Made by a program: the position numbers and the translations under genes. A DNA stretch of 18,938 nt, taken from assembly GCA_017936985.1 (NCBI GenBank), contig JAGBEM010000192.1:1-18938 (forward strand), in the 5' to 3' direction. Source of the stretch: Oscillospiraceae bacterium. GTDB taxonomy: Bacteria; Bacillota_A; Clostridia; Oscillospirales; Oscillospiraceae. Numbering within the stretch: the first letter of the stretch is position 1; each line of letters starts with the position of its first letter. Shown here piece after piece: positions 13,053 through 18,938 of the stretch. The notes under the pieces were generated by a model. The model did no database searches and was not told where the DNA came from. It saw only the letters and a program-made list of their open reading frames with translations.

Positions 13053-14339
13053 TTATACTGGTGTGGTGGTGCGCTTTGCTTTTTTCAGCTTGTACAGCTC
13101 CTCTGCTGCCAATCGGGTCTTGGTCACCGGCGTGCTGTCCTTGGGGAAACAGTAGTACAGTGCCTCGTTGTTGCCGATGCCGATCACATCGCCGATCTCG
13201 TACCAGAAGAAATCGGAATTTAAGCTGTGGCAGGCCAAAGGCCCCTGCTCGTAGCGGAGCTTGCCGTCGCCGCCGGTGAGCAAAAAGCCGTTCTCATCGT
13301 GCCGCAGGTGACCGTCACCGATCATGTACAGGGCTTTGTAATCGATCATCATGCCGATGCTGACATCGGTTTCCAGCTTATAAGTGCCGTCCTCCAACTC
13401 TTTGCGAACCTGTTGGCGCTGCCAGGCGTACCAGTCGGGAATGTGGGCAAACTCCGTATCTCCCTCCCGGGCAGACAGTTCGCCCAAGGTGGTCAGCTCC
13501 CATGTTTTTGCGCAGTGATGGCAGGTAAGGGTGGTGCCGCTGCCTTCCATCGGCCCCTCGGCACCGCAGTGAGGGCACTTGTAAAGGATGCGTTGCAGAC
13601 CGTCGGCCCGGAAAGATTCAGTGATGTGGATACCGTTTTGCTTCTGCCAAGAGAAATTGTCAAAGGAAAAGGCGTCGTCCAGCAGCGCGTCCAGCTCTTT
13701 GACGGATTTTTCCTTGATTTCTTCGGCAGTGCACAGGCACTTGACTCGGGCGCTGACTTTGACTTTACGAAGCTGCAGCATATTGTACAGCGGATCCCGG
13801 GCGAAAGCACCGCTGGTGATCACAGTGACCACAGGCACACCCAGCTTTTTCAGCAGCACACCCATTTTCCGGGGTAGGGTCGTGGTGGTGCCGTCAAAGG
13901 AATAGCCGGCCTCCGGGTACATCAGGACGCTGGTCTTCTTTTCCTTGAGCAGATATTCCATATCCCGGATCAGGGTCGTATCGCTGACGAATTTCCGGGT
14001 AGGCACACAGCCCAAAAAGCGCATCAGCCATTCCTTGCCCACCAGAGTATCGTGGGTGCAGACGATGCCGTAACGCTTGGGATACATGATCTTGGAAATG
14101 ATCTTCAAATCGATAAAGCTGGAATGGTTCATCAGGATCAGACAGGGCTGTCCCTTGATCTTTTCCATGCCCTCGGCGGTGTAACGGAAGTGGGTGGGCA
14201 GCAGGTCGAAAATGGCTGCTACCCGGACTACGGTGCTCAGCAGAAAATTAGGACGCAGCGGCTTGCGGCGCTTGGCTTTCGGCAGGGCTATGACCTGATC
14301 ATAGGGCAAAGAGCGGGTCTTGATCTTCAATATATACAC
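13053..14339 (-). CDS. PlsC-like acyltransferase fused to zinc ribbon
   Basis: A 428-residue protein. Residues 45-220 form a 1-acylglycerol-3-phosphate O-acyltransferase-like domain: NHSSFID gives the catalytic HX4D (His72, Asp77) and MYPEAGYSFDG (140-150) stands at the phosphate-binding motif. Residues 255-276 are a zinc ribbon (CPHC and CHHC), and 285-428 is an additional beta-rich region with no family that I can name. Ordinary PlsC proteins are about 200-250 residues, so half of this one is extra. It probably acylates a lysophospholipid or related lipid at the membrane face. Start GTG 14339 has only a weak AGG nearby, but the promoter position supports it. Confidence 0.82.
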   Translation of the reverse strand: MYILKIKTRSLPYDQVIALPKAKRRKPLRPNFLLSTVVRVAAIFDLLPTHFRYTAEGMEKIKGQPCLILMNHSSFIDLKIISKIMYPKRYGIVCTHDTLVGKEWLMRFLGCVPTRKFVSDTTLIRDMEYLLKEKKTSVLMYPEAGYSFDGTTTTLPRKMGVLLKKLGVPVVTVITSGAFARDPLYNMLQLRKVKVSARVKCLCTAEEIKEKSVKELDALLDDAFSFDNFSWQKQNGIHITESFRADGLQRILYKCPHCGAEGPMEGSGTTLTCHHCAKTWELTTLGELSAREGDTEFAHIPDWYAWQRQQVRKELEDGTYKLETDVSIGMMIDYKALYMIGDGHLRHDENGFLLTGGDGKLRYEQGPLACHSLNSDFFWYEIGDVIGIGNNEALYYCFPKDSTPVTKTRLAAEELYKLKKAKRTTTPV

Positions 14340-14370
14340 ATCCTGTCTTTGTCGAAATACAGATGCACAC

Positions 14371-14399
14371 AGTTTACCATACCGCGGCTAAAAAAGCAA
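14371..14399 (-). promoter_or_regulatory. Promoter of the acyltransferase gene
   Basis: On the minus strand TTGCTT (14394-14399) and TAAACT (14371-14376) are 17 bases apart, with an extended -10 TG, about 31 bases upstream of the GTG start. Confidence 0.68.
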
Positions 14400-14432
14400 T
14401 ATGTGAATAATTCTTGAACAGACAAGCAACGG

Positions 14433-14611
14433 CAAATTGGAATTTGTCGCACAGAACAAATCTGTCATCCCGAGCAAGCGGAGCGCGTCGAGGGATCCGT
14501 TCTTCTTCACGCAAGGAGACGGATTCTTCGACTTCGCAGGAAAATCTTTCTGATTTTCCTGCTTCGCTCAGAATGACAACTTTGTGTAACAGAGCGACAA
14601 ACTGAAATTTG
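14433..14611. repeat. 179-bp MITE-like repeat, copy B
   Basis: Starts CAAATTGGAATTTGTCGC and ends GCGACAAACTGAAATTTG; the inner GTCATCCCGAGC / GCTCAGAATGAC pair is also present. By eye there are about 14 substitutions and no indels relative to copy A, most of them in the 14500-14525 stretch. It directly abuts the terminator hairpin after rpiB. Both copies are followed by GAATAC, so the element may extend a few bases further right. Confidence 0.86.
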
Positions 14612-14659
14612 AATACAAAGATCGCCGCTGCGGCAAGCAGCGGCGATCTTTGTATTCAA
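14609..14659 (-). terminator. Long hairpin after rpiB (terminator)
   Basis: TTGAATACAAAGATCGCCGC (14609-14628, then TG) pairs perfectly with the arm ending in GTATTCAA (14638-14659): a 22-bp stem with a 7-base loop CGGCAAG. It begins immediately after the rpiB stop. The U-run is weak, but the stem is unusually long. The outer bases of the distal arm are shared with the end of repeat copy B. Confidence 0.7.
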
Positions 14660-15100
14660 TCAGTTTTCCAGAGCCATCAGCTTTTCGATGCGGCGGCTGT
14701 GGCGTTCTGCGTTGGAAAATTCCGTGGTCAGCCAGGTGTCCACGATCTGCAGCGCCAGATCATGCGCTACGATCCCGGCACCTAAGGCCATCATGTTGGT
14801 GTCGTTGTGCTCCCGGGTCAGCCGGGCGCTTTTCAGGTCTGACAGCAGGGCGCAGCGAATACCCTTGATCTTGTTGGCAGCGATGGAGACCCCGATACCG
14901 GTAGTGCAAAGCACGATACCCCGGTCACACTCTCCATTTGCTACAGCTCGTGCCGCCGCAGCAGCATAATCCGGGTAGTCGCAGGAAGCGTCGGTATAGG
15001 TGCCAAAGTCCTCCACGTCATGTCCCTGTGCGGACAGGTAGGGGATCAGCTTGTTTTTCAGTTCCAGAGCGCCGTGGTCACAGGCGATGGCAATTTTCAT
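14660..15100 (-). CDS. rpiB: Ribose-5-phosphate isomerase B
   Basis: A 146-residue isomerase interconverting ribose 5-phosphate and ribulose 5-phosphate in the pentose phosphate pathway. CDHG (Asp8, His9) and the catalytic-Cys block CTTGIGVSIAANK (Cys65) are visible, as are HND (His98) and ALGAGIV. The more usual sequence at the catalytic site is CGTGIG; the Gly to Thr change next to Cys65 is modest. The ATG has AAGGAG 7 bases upstream, overlapping the end of the SDR gene, which is 14 bases away, so the two form an operon. Confidence 0.94.
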   Translation of the reverse strand: MKIAIACDHGALELKNKLIPYLSAQGHDVEDFGTYTDASCDYPDYAAAAARAVANGECDRGIVLCTTGIGVSIAANKIKGIRCALLSDLKSARLTREHNDTNMMALGAGIVAHDLALQIVDTWLTTEFSNAERHSRRIEKLMALEN

Positions 15101-15114
15101 ATGTTTTCTCCTTT

Positions 15115-15813
15115 TTATAAGACATAACCGCCGTTGACGGCAAGAACTTGTCCGGTCACGAAATCCGCATCATGCAGATACAGGAAGGCTTGGGCCACAT
15201 CCTCCGGCGTGCCGTTGCGGCCGATGCAGGAGTCTTCTGCCAGCTGGGACATGGTTTCTGCGGTTACATTGGCGCACATATCAGTCTGGATCACACCGGG
15301 AGCGACACAGTTGACCCGGATGCCGCTGGGTCCCAACTCTTGGGCAAGGGCTTTGCTCAGGGCAATGACAGCGCCCTTTGTGGCGGAATAGGCGGCTTCG
15401 CAGGATGCACCGACCTGTCCCCACATGGAGCTGACGGTGATGATATTGCCCTTTTGCTTACGTAAAAATGCCGGCATGGCGGCATTGACGCAGTTGTAGA
15501 TGCCTTTTACATTTACGGCAAACAGCCGGTCCCAGGTGGCTTCGTTCACATCCTGCATAAGACCGCTGTGGCAGATGCCTGCGTTGCAGATCAGGGTATC
15601 CACATCGCCGATCTTCTGAAAAGCGGCACGGACTGAGCCCCCGTCGGCAACATCGCAGCAAATTCCGGTAGCACCGGTTTTTTCTGCAACGGTCTGGGCG
15701 GCGGCATGGTTCTTTTCGTACAGGAAGAAGACCTGGTGTCCCTGCCGGGCGAACTGGGCGACCGCTGCCGCACCGATACCCCGGGAGCCTCCGGTGATCA
15801 CGATGGTTGACAT
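15115..15813 (-). CDS. SDR-family oxidoreductase (FabG-like)
   Basis: A 232-residue short-chain dehydrogenase/reductase. TGGSRGIG (7-14) is the NAD(P)-binding glycine motif, NAG follows the fourth strand, and the catalytic Ser (TVSSMWG) and YSATK (Tyr-x3-Lys) are in place. PGVIQTDM and the closing GQVLAVNGG are FabG-like. The natural substrate may be a 3-oxoacyl-ACP, but no fatty-acid gene is nearby, so a sugar or other carbonyl is as likely. ATG with GAGG 9 bases upstream. A TACAAT box lies just upstream but has no good -35. Co-transcribed with rpiB. Confidence 0.88.
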   Translation of the reverse strand: MSTIVITGGSRGIGAAAVAQFARQGHQVFFLYEKNHAAAQTVAEKTGATGICCDVADGGSVRAAFQKIGDVDTLICNAGICHSGLMQDVNEATWDRLFAVNVKGIYNCVNAAMPAFLRKQKGNIITVSSMWGQVGASCEAAYSATKGAVIALSKALAQELGPSGIRVNCVAPGVIQTDMCANVTAETMSQLAEDSCIGRNGTPEDVAQAFLYLHDADFVTGQVLAVNGGYVL

Positions 15814-15854
15814 AATATTTTACCTCATTAAACGGTTTTCGGTATTGTATCCGT

Positions 15855-15882
15855 AAAAAGGGTCGCTGCGTGGCAGCGACCC
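15855..15882 (-). terminator. Terminator of the yabPQ-divIC-yabR operon
   Basis: On the minus strand GGGTCGCTGC (15873-15882) / GCAGCGACCC (15860-15869) form a 10-bp stem with a 3-base loop, followed by TTTTT (15855-15859). It begins 8 bases after the yabR stop. Confidence 0.88.
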
Positions 15883-15889
15883 GGATCAA

Positions 15890-16345
15890 TCATCTTCTGC
15901 GGCTTTTGGTGCGGTGATCGCTGTATTGCCGAATGGAGGAGATCTTACTGTCGGATTCGGACATGAACGCCTTCAGTTTCTCTTCAAAAAGCTGGTCGGC
16001 GGTCTTGGGTGCAGGGGGCGGTGTGGGCGCAGTGCGGACAGGCCGGTTTTGGGTCTGCTGAGCAGGCCGGTTCTGGAAATTGGGGCGGTTTCCGGTATTC
16101 TCCCGGACACTCTTGGCTTCCAGTCGCTTGATAGACAGGTTGACCTTGCCGTTTTCCAGGCCGATGACTACGACCTTCACATCCTGACCCTCGGTCAGGT
16201 GCTGACGGATGTCGCTGACATAGGCATTGGCGACCTCAGAAATATGTACCATGCCGGTCTTGTTCTCCGGCAGGGCGATAAATGCGCCGAAATTGGTGAT
16301 AGATTTGACTTTACCCTCTAAAATGGCTCCGACGGTTAACTCCAT
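15890..16345 (-). CDS. yabR: S1-domain RNA-binding protein (YabR type)
   Basis: A 151-residue protein: one S1 domain (1-73, VGAILEGKVKSITNFGAFI, then GMVHISEVA), followed by a long disordered, Asn/Pro/Gln-rich linker (80-116) and a charged tail ending KSRRR. It is the B. subtilis YabR/general-stress-protein-13 type and may bind ribosomes or RNA. The ATG at 16345 is used because the S1 domain begins there; a TTG at 16366 overlaps the GGAGG. The GGAGG-to-ATG spacing is long (14 bases), so a GGAAG at 11 bases may be the working site. Position after divIC matches the conserved Bacillus order. Confidence 0.87.
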   Translation of the reverse strand: MELTVGAILEGKVKSITNFGAFIALPENKTGMVHISEVANAYVSDIRQHLTEGQDVKVVVIGLENGKVNLSIKRLEAKSVRENTGNRPNFQNRPAQQTQNRPVRTAPTPPPAPKTADQLFEEKLKAFMSESDSKISSIRQYSDHRTKSRRR

Positions 16346-16372
16346 AGTTTGCTTTGCTTCCTCCAATAATTA

Positions 16373-16684
16373 TTAGCTTTCCGGTGTGATAATGACGCTG
16401 TCCGGGTCTACAAGACCCAGCTTTTCCCGGGCGATCTGCTCAATGCCGGCTACAGTGCCAAGGCTGTCGATCAATTCTTCCAGGCGATTGTTGCTCTGCT
16501 CCAGCCGGGAGGCCTGCGCCCGCAGGGCATCTGTCCGGGCCCGAGTGTCACGGATCACGCTGCCCAGGATCAGAAGTGTCACCGTAGACAACACGATAGC
16601 GCACAAAACCACGATCTTGGTCACATTGCTGCTGCGTTTGTAGACCAGCCGAACCCGGCCGAATACGCCTTTTCCCTTTGCCAT
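16373..16684 (-). CDS. divIC: Septum formation initiator DivIC/FtsB
   Basis: A 103-residue bitopic division protein. A short cytoplasmic start is followed by a membrane helix (about 22-43) and a coiled coil (44-74, DALRAQASRLEQSNNRLEEL), then the family C-terminal block (REKLGLVDPDSVII). It works with FtsL/DivIB at the septum. The ATG at 16684 has AAAGGA 8 bases upstream; an ATG at 16693 is the alternative. Its first 137 bases are also crossed by the yabQ frame. Confidence 0.9.
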   Translation of the reverse strand: MAKGKGVFGRVRLVYKRSSNVTKIVVLCAIVLSTVTLLILGSVIRDTRARTDALRAQASRLEQSNNRLEELIDSLGTVAGIEQIAREKLGLVDPDSVIITPES

Positions 16685-17129
16685 GGCGGACATCCTTTCT
16701 GTCCGGTGCAGTCCCGGCTCTTTTTATCTTATCTATTGTACCCCATTTTTTCACATATGCAAATAGAATTTTCAAAAAAGTGCGTATTTTTCTGAAAATT
16801 TTTCGCAAAAGACGGAAGGGGAAACCGAAAATTCTGTCAAACCATTTCCAGAAAAATACAAATACCGGCCGCAGCAGCCGGCCAATGCTGATCTCCCACA
16901 GAATACATCCGGCTGCCAGCCCGGCCCAATAGCCCGGCCGCAGATCTCCCAGGCAGACAGCAAAGCTCTGATACACCCACACGACCCCTGCTGCCAGCAC
17001 GAAAATCAGATCCCCGAAGTGCCTGTGTTTGACGCGGAGCGGGCGCAAAAAGCCATACAGCACCCCAAGAAGCCCACCCAAAAGAAAACTGATCCACAAC
17101 CGCTGGGCGGCAACTGCCGGGGAGATCAT
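16548..17129 (-). CDS. yabQ: Spore cortex protein YabQ, with overrunning 3' end
   Basis: A membrane protein of the YabQ sporulation family. Three or four hydrophobic segments lie within about residues 10-95 (SFLLGGLLGVLYGFLRPLR is typical), then a basic amphipathic stretch (PFRLLRKIFRKIRTFLKILF). The start overlaps yabP by ATGA. The frame stays open for 193 codons and runs about 137 bases into divIC, giving a C-terminal tail (about 148-193) that is merely divIC read in another frame. A T6 run at 16746-16751 lies just before; a one-base change there would stop the protein near 16729-16735, well before divIC. The extension may therefore be an assembly or real indel effect. Confidence 0.82.
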   Translation of the reverse strand: MISPAVAAQRLWISFLLGGLLGVLYGFLRPLRVKHRHFGDLIFVLAAGVVWVYQSFAVCLGDLRPGYWAGLAAGCILWEISIGRLLRPVFVFFWKWFDRIFGFPFRLLRKIFRKIRTFLKILFAYVKKWGTIDKIKRAGTAPDRKDVRHGKGKRRIRPGSAGLQTQQQCDQDRGFVRYRVVYGDTSDPGQRDP

Positions 17130-17398
17130 CCGAACAGTCTGCCCAGCAGACCGGATCGGTGCCGGGGCTCTTCATAAATCAGAGCGGAAACAGTGCCTTC
17201 CACCGCTACCTGACCGCCGTCCAAAGAAAGAGTCTTTAGCTGTAGCTGCTGTCCCTGGATGCTTAGCATCCCCAATTCGGTGCGCAAAATCACTGCGGTA
17301 TCGTCAAAACTGACCACCTCTGACACTCCGGTCATGGTTAGCTGCCGGCGTTCATTCAGTGTCAGACGGTGGGGAAGTGTCATTGGGTCTTGGGTCAT
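17126..17398 (-). CDS. yabP: Sporulation protein YabP
   Basis: A 90-residue small protein of the YabP/YqfC family. It is all-beta with the pattern LTLNERRQLTMTGVSEVVSF and a TELGMLSIQGQQLQ block, followed by LSLDGGQVAVEGTVSALIYE. In B. subtilis YabP is needed for spore cortex/coat formation and is made in the mother cell. The ATG at 17398 has GGAGGG 6 bases upstream; an ATG at 17404 would abut it. First gene of yabP-yabQ-divIC-yabR, with a sigma-E-like promoter. Confidence 0.9.
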   Translation of the reverse strand: MTQDPMTLPHRLTLNERRQLTMTGVSEVVSFDDTAVILRTELGMLSIQGQQLQLKTLSLDGGQVAVEGTVSALIYEEPRHRSGLLGRLFG

Positions 17399-17417
17399 GT
17401 CCATCCCTCCTCGAAAA

Positions 17418-17447
17418 ACTCTATGGGTGCCGGGATGGTTCTATGAC
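17418..17447 (-). promoter_or_regulatory. Candidate sigma-E promoter of yabP
   Basis: On the minus strand CATAGAGT (17418-17425) resembles the sigma-E -10 (CATACAAT-like), with GTCATAG (17441-17447) at 15 bases spacing as a weak -35. It lies about 20 bases before the start codon. No good sigma-A box pair is seen. This fits the mother-cell role of YabP/YabQ, though divIC would also need a vegetative source. Confidence 0.4.
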
Positions 17448-17477
17448 AAAAAACCGCCGGCAGCTTTTGCTGCCGGC
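17448..17477 (-). terminator. Terminator of nhaC
   Basis: On the minus strand GCCGGCAGC (17469-17477) / GCTGCCGGC (17456-17464) form a 9-bp stem with loop AAAA, followed by GG and TTTTTT. It lies 9 bases after the nhaC stop and separates it from yabP. Confidence 0.88.
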
Positions 17478-17486
17478 AGAAAGTAT

Positions 17487-18893
17487 TTACATGATAAATC
17501 CGAAGATCACATACATCACAAAGCTGACGACCGCAAGCAAGATACAGTAAGGTGCCTGGGTCTTGATATGGTCGATAATGTCACAGCCGGTGGTGGAGCA
17601 GGTCATGATGGTGGTGTCGGAAATGGGGGAGCAGTGATCGCCGAAGATGGAGCCGCCGAACATAGCGCCGGCTACCAGAGCAATGTTGGAGCCCATATCA
17701 TAGGCCATAGGCAGGGAGATCACGGCCATGATCGCCATGGTACCCATGGAGGTGCCGGTGGCAAAGGAGATCAGTACTGCGATCAGGAAGGTCAGCGCAG
17801 GCAGCAGGGCGGGGGACAGCAGCTGCTGGAACAGGCTGCTGAGGTAAGCGCCGGTGTCCAGATTTTTGACGATGGTGCCCATAGTGAAGCCGAACAACAG
17901 CACGAAGGCAAGGGGGAGCATATGGGCCATACCCTTGAACATTTCATCGATAACTTCGCCGATCTTAAACTGCTTCTGGGCTACGGTCATGATCATGATG
18001 GTCAGCAGGGCTGCTACCACAGCCCAGATCAGCGCCTGGGTGCCGGCACCGTCCATGATGTTGCCCTTGCCGGTGTACAGCAGCATACCAAACATGACAG
18101 CGATCAGCACACCGATGGGTACCAGCAAGTTGCATGCCCGGGGCTTCACGCCGGAGCTGGCAGCTTCCTTAGCTTCCTTGGGTGCGTGGGCGGGATCGTC
18201 CAGCATACCGGTTTCGGCAGCACGCTTCTCGGCCTTAGCCATGGGGCCAAAGTCCTTCTGGATCAGGGAAATTACAAGCACCATCAGAATTGCCAGGATG
18301 CAGTAGAAGTTCAGGAAAATGGAAGAGAACAGCATGGAAACGCTTTCGCCCTCAGGCACGCCGCCGGATACCAGGTAACCGGCCATGGATGCCAGCCATC
18401 CGCTGAAGGGGAACAGCACGCACCAGGGGGTAGAGGTGGTATGGACGATAAAGGCGGACTTCTCGTGGGGAACTTTCAGTGCGTCATTGACAGGCCGGGA
18501 AACAGCACCGGTGACCATGCAGCTCAGTGTACCGGAGGTGAAAACCGCCAGACCCAGCAGCCAGGTAAACAGGTTGGCACCGCGCTTGGATTTGATCAGC
18601 TTCATCTTGCGAACGACCACGTTGACAAAGCCTTCGATACCGCCGGATTTTTCCATCAGGTAGATGACTGCGCCGGTGATCAGGATAGAGCCGATGATCA
18701 GGGTGTTGCCCTGGCTCATGGAGCCGGCAATGGAATAGATGGCATTGTTGATGCCTTCAATGGGAGCGCCGCCGCACAGCACCAGGCTGCCGGTAAGGAT
18801 GCCGATGAGCAGGGAAATGAAGACGTTCTTGGTGGTCAGGGCCAAGATGATCGTCAGCAGCGGGGGTACGAGTGACCAGAATCCGAGTTCCAT
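17487..18893 (-). CDS. NhaC-family Na+/H+ antiporter
   Basis: A 468-residue polytopic membrane protein of the NhaC/ion-transporter superfamily, exchanging Na+ (or an organic cation) for H+ or another solute. There are about 11-12 hydrophobic segments from residue 8 to the C-terminus, with a charged cytoplasmic loop near 218-245 (KAEKRAAETG). Family hallmarks are FATGTSMGTMAIMAV and FGGSIFGDHCSPISDTT (about 385-435). Length is normal. ATG with GGAGG 6 bases upstream. It has its own terminator and its promoter is not complete in the window. NhaC-like genes include amino-acid/amine exchangers, so the substrate is uncertain. Confidence 0.9.
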   Translation of the reverse strand: MELGFWSLVPPLLTIILALTTKNVFISLLIGILTGSLVLCGGAPIEGINNAIYSIAGSMSQGNTLIIGSILITGAVIYLMEKSGGIEGFVNVVVRKMKLIKSKRGANLFTWLLGLAVFTSGTLSCMVTGAVSRPVNDALKVPHEKSAFIVHTTSTPWCVLFPFSGWLASMAGYLVSGGVPEGESVSMLFSSIFLNFYCILAILMVLVISLIQKDFGPMAKAEKRAAETGMLDDPAHAPKEAKEAASSGVKPRACNLLVPIGVLIAVMFGMLLYTGKGNIMDGAGTQALIWAVVAALLTIMIMTVAQKQFKIGEVIDEMFKGMAHMLPLAFVLLFGFTMGTIVKNLDTGAYLSSLFQQLLSPALLPALTFLIAVLISFATGTSMGTMAIMAVISLPMAYDMGSNIALVAGAMFGGSIFGDHCSPISDTTIMTCSTTGCDIIDHIKTQAPYCILLAVVSFVMYVIFGFIM

Positions 18894-18938
18894 AGGTTAC
18901 CTCCAATATATATTTTCTAAAAATTTCCTTTTACTTTC

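Noticed and set aside
17259..18875. 538-codon plus-strand ORF
   Set aside because: It is antisense to the nhaC-family gene, is low-complexity (His, Gln, Gly, Asp rich) and has no ribosome site or recognisable domain; nhaC has motifs, ribosome site and terminator.
1..18938. CRISPR array or tandem-repeat array
   Set aside because: No regularly spaced repeats seen; the repeated sequences are isolated copies kilobases apart.

Overview
The window looks like a chromosomal segment from a moderately GC-rich, endospore-forming Clostridia member (Bacillota), probably of the Oscillospirales type. The sporulation genes spoIIP, yabP and yabQ, the divIC/yabR neighbourhood, mrnC and rqcH, strong GGAGG ribosome sites and short TIR-bearing intergenic repeats all point that way. 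The assignment is inference from gene content; there is no rRNA or species marker here.

Layout. 1-118: two minus-strand tRNA genes (Arg-TCT cut by the window edge, then Gly-TCC) with a near-consensus promoter. 183-2424: a minus operon lspA-rluD-HAD phosphatase with its own promoter. 2549-3609: a plus, translationally coupled pair DUF421-DUF4363 that runs convergently into spoIIP. 3601-5560: minus run xre-tadA-spoIIP, where both tadA and spoIIP have ribosome sites inside or beside inverted repeats. 5570-6356: divergent from xre, three tiny overlapping genes (zinc ribbon, coiled coil, sigma-region-4-like HTH) with operator-like repeats in between. 6357-8756: a repeat element, then mrnC-rqcH and a terminator. 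8757-11098: repeat debris, a DUF2207 membrane protein on the minus strand, and a 179-bp repeat. 11123-13012: a large secreted multidomain protein with a very good promoter and terminator. 13053-14339: an acyltransferase fused to a zinc ribbon. 14433-14611: the second copy of the 179-bp repeat. 14660-15813: SDR reductase-rpiB. 15890-17398: sporulation/division operon yabP-yabQ-divIC-yabR, preceded by a sigma-E-like promoter. 17487-18893: NhaC-type antiporter.

How the genes work together. Most are housekeeping: lipoprotein maturation (lspA), rRNA pseudouridylation (rluD), tRNA inosine formation (tadA), 23S maturation (mrnC), ribosome quality control (rqcH), division (divIC), sugar phosphate isomerisation (rpiB) and ion transport (nhaC). 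spoIIP, yabP and yabQ serve engulfment and coat/cortex formation. No complete prophage, integrase, CRISPR array or defence system is visible.

The most unusual items are: the xre/zinc-ribbon/coil/sigma-like micro-cassette with its operator-like DNA; a MITE-like family present as two 179-bp copies, one copy with a different core and one solo end that supplies part of the lspA promoter; ribosome-site-sequestering inverted repeats in front of tadA and spoIIP; a secreted protein with a possible Cys/His peptidase domain; the yabQ frame running into divIC; and a tRNA-Gly whose T-loop lacks the usual T at position 55.
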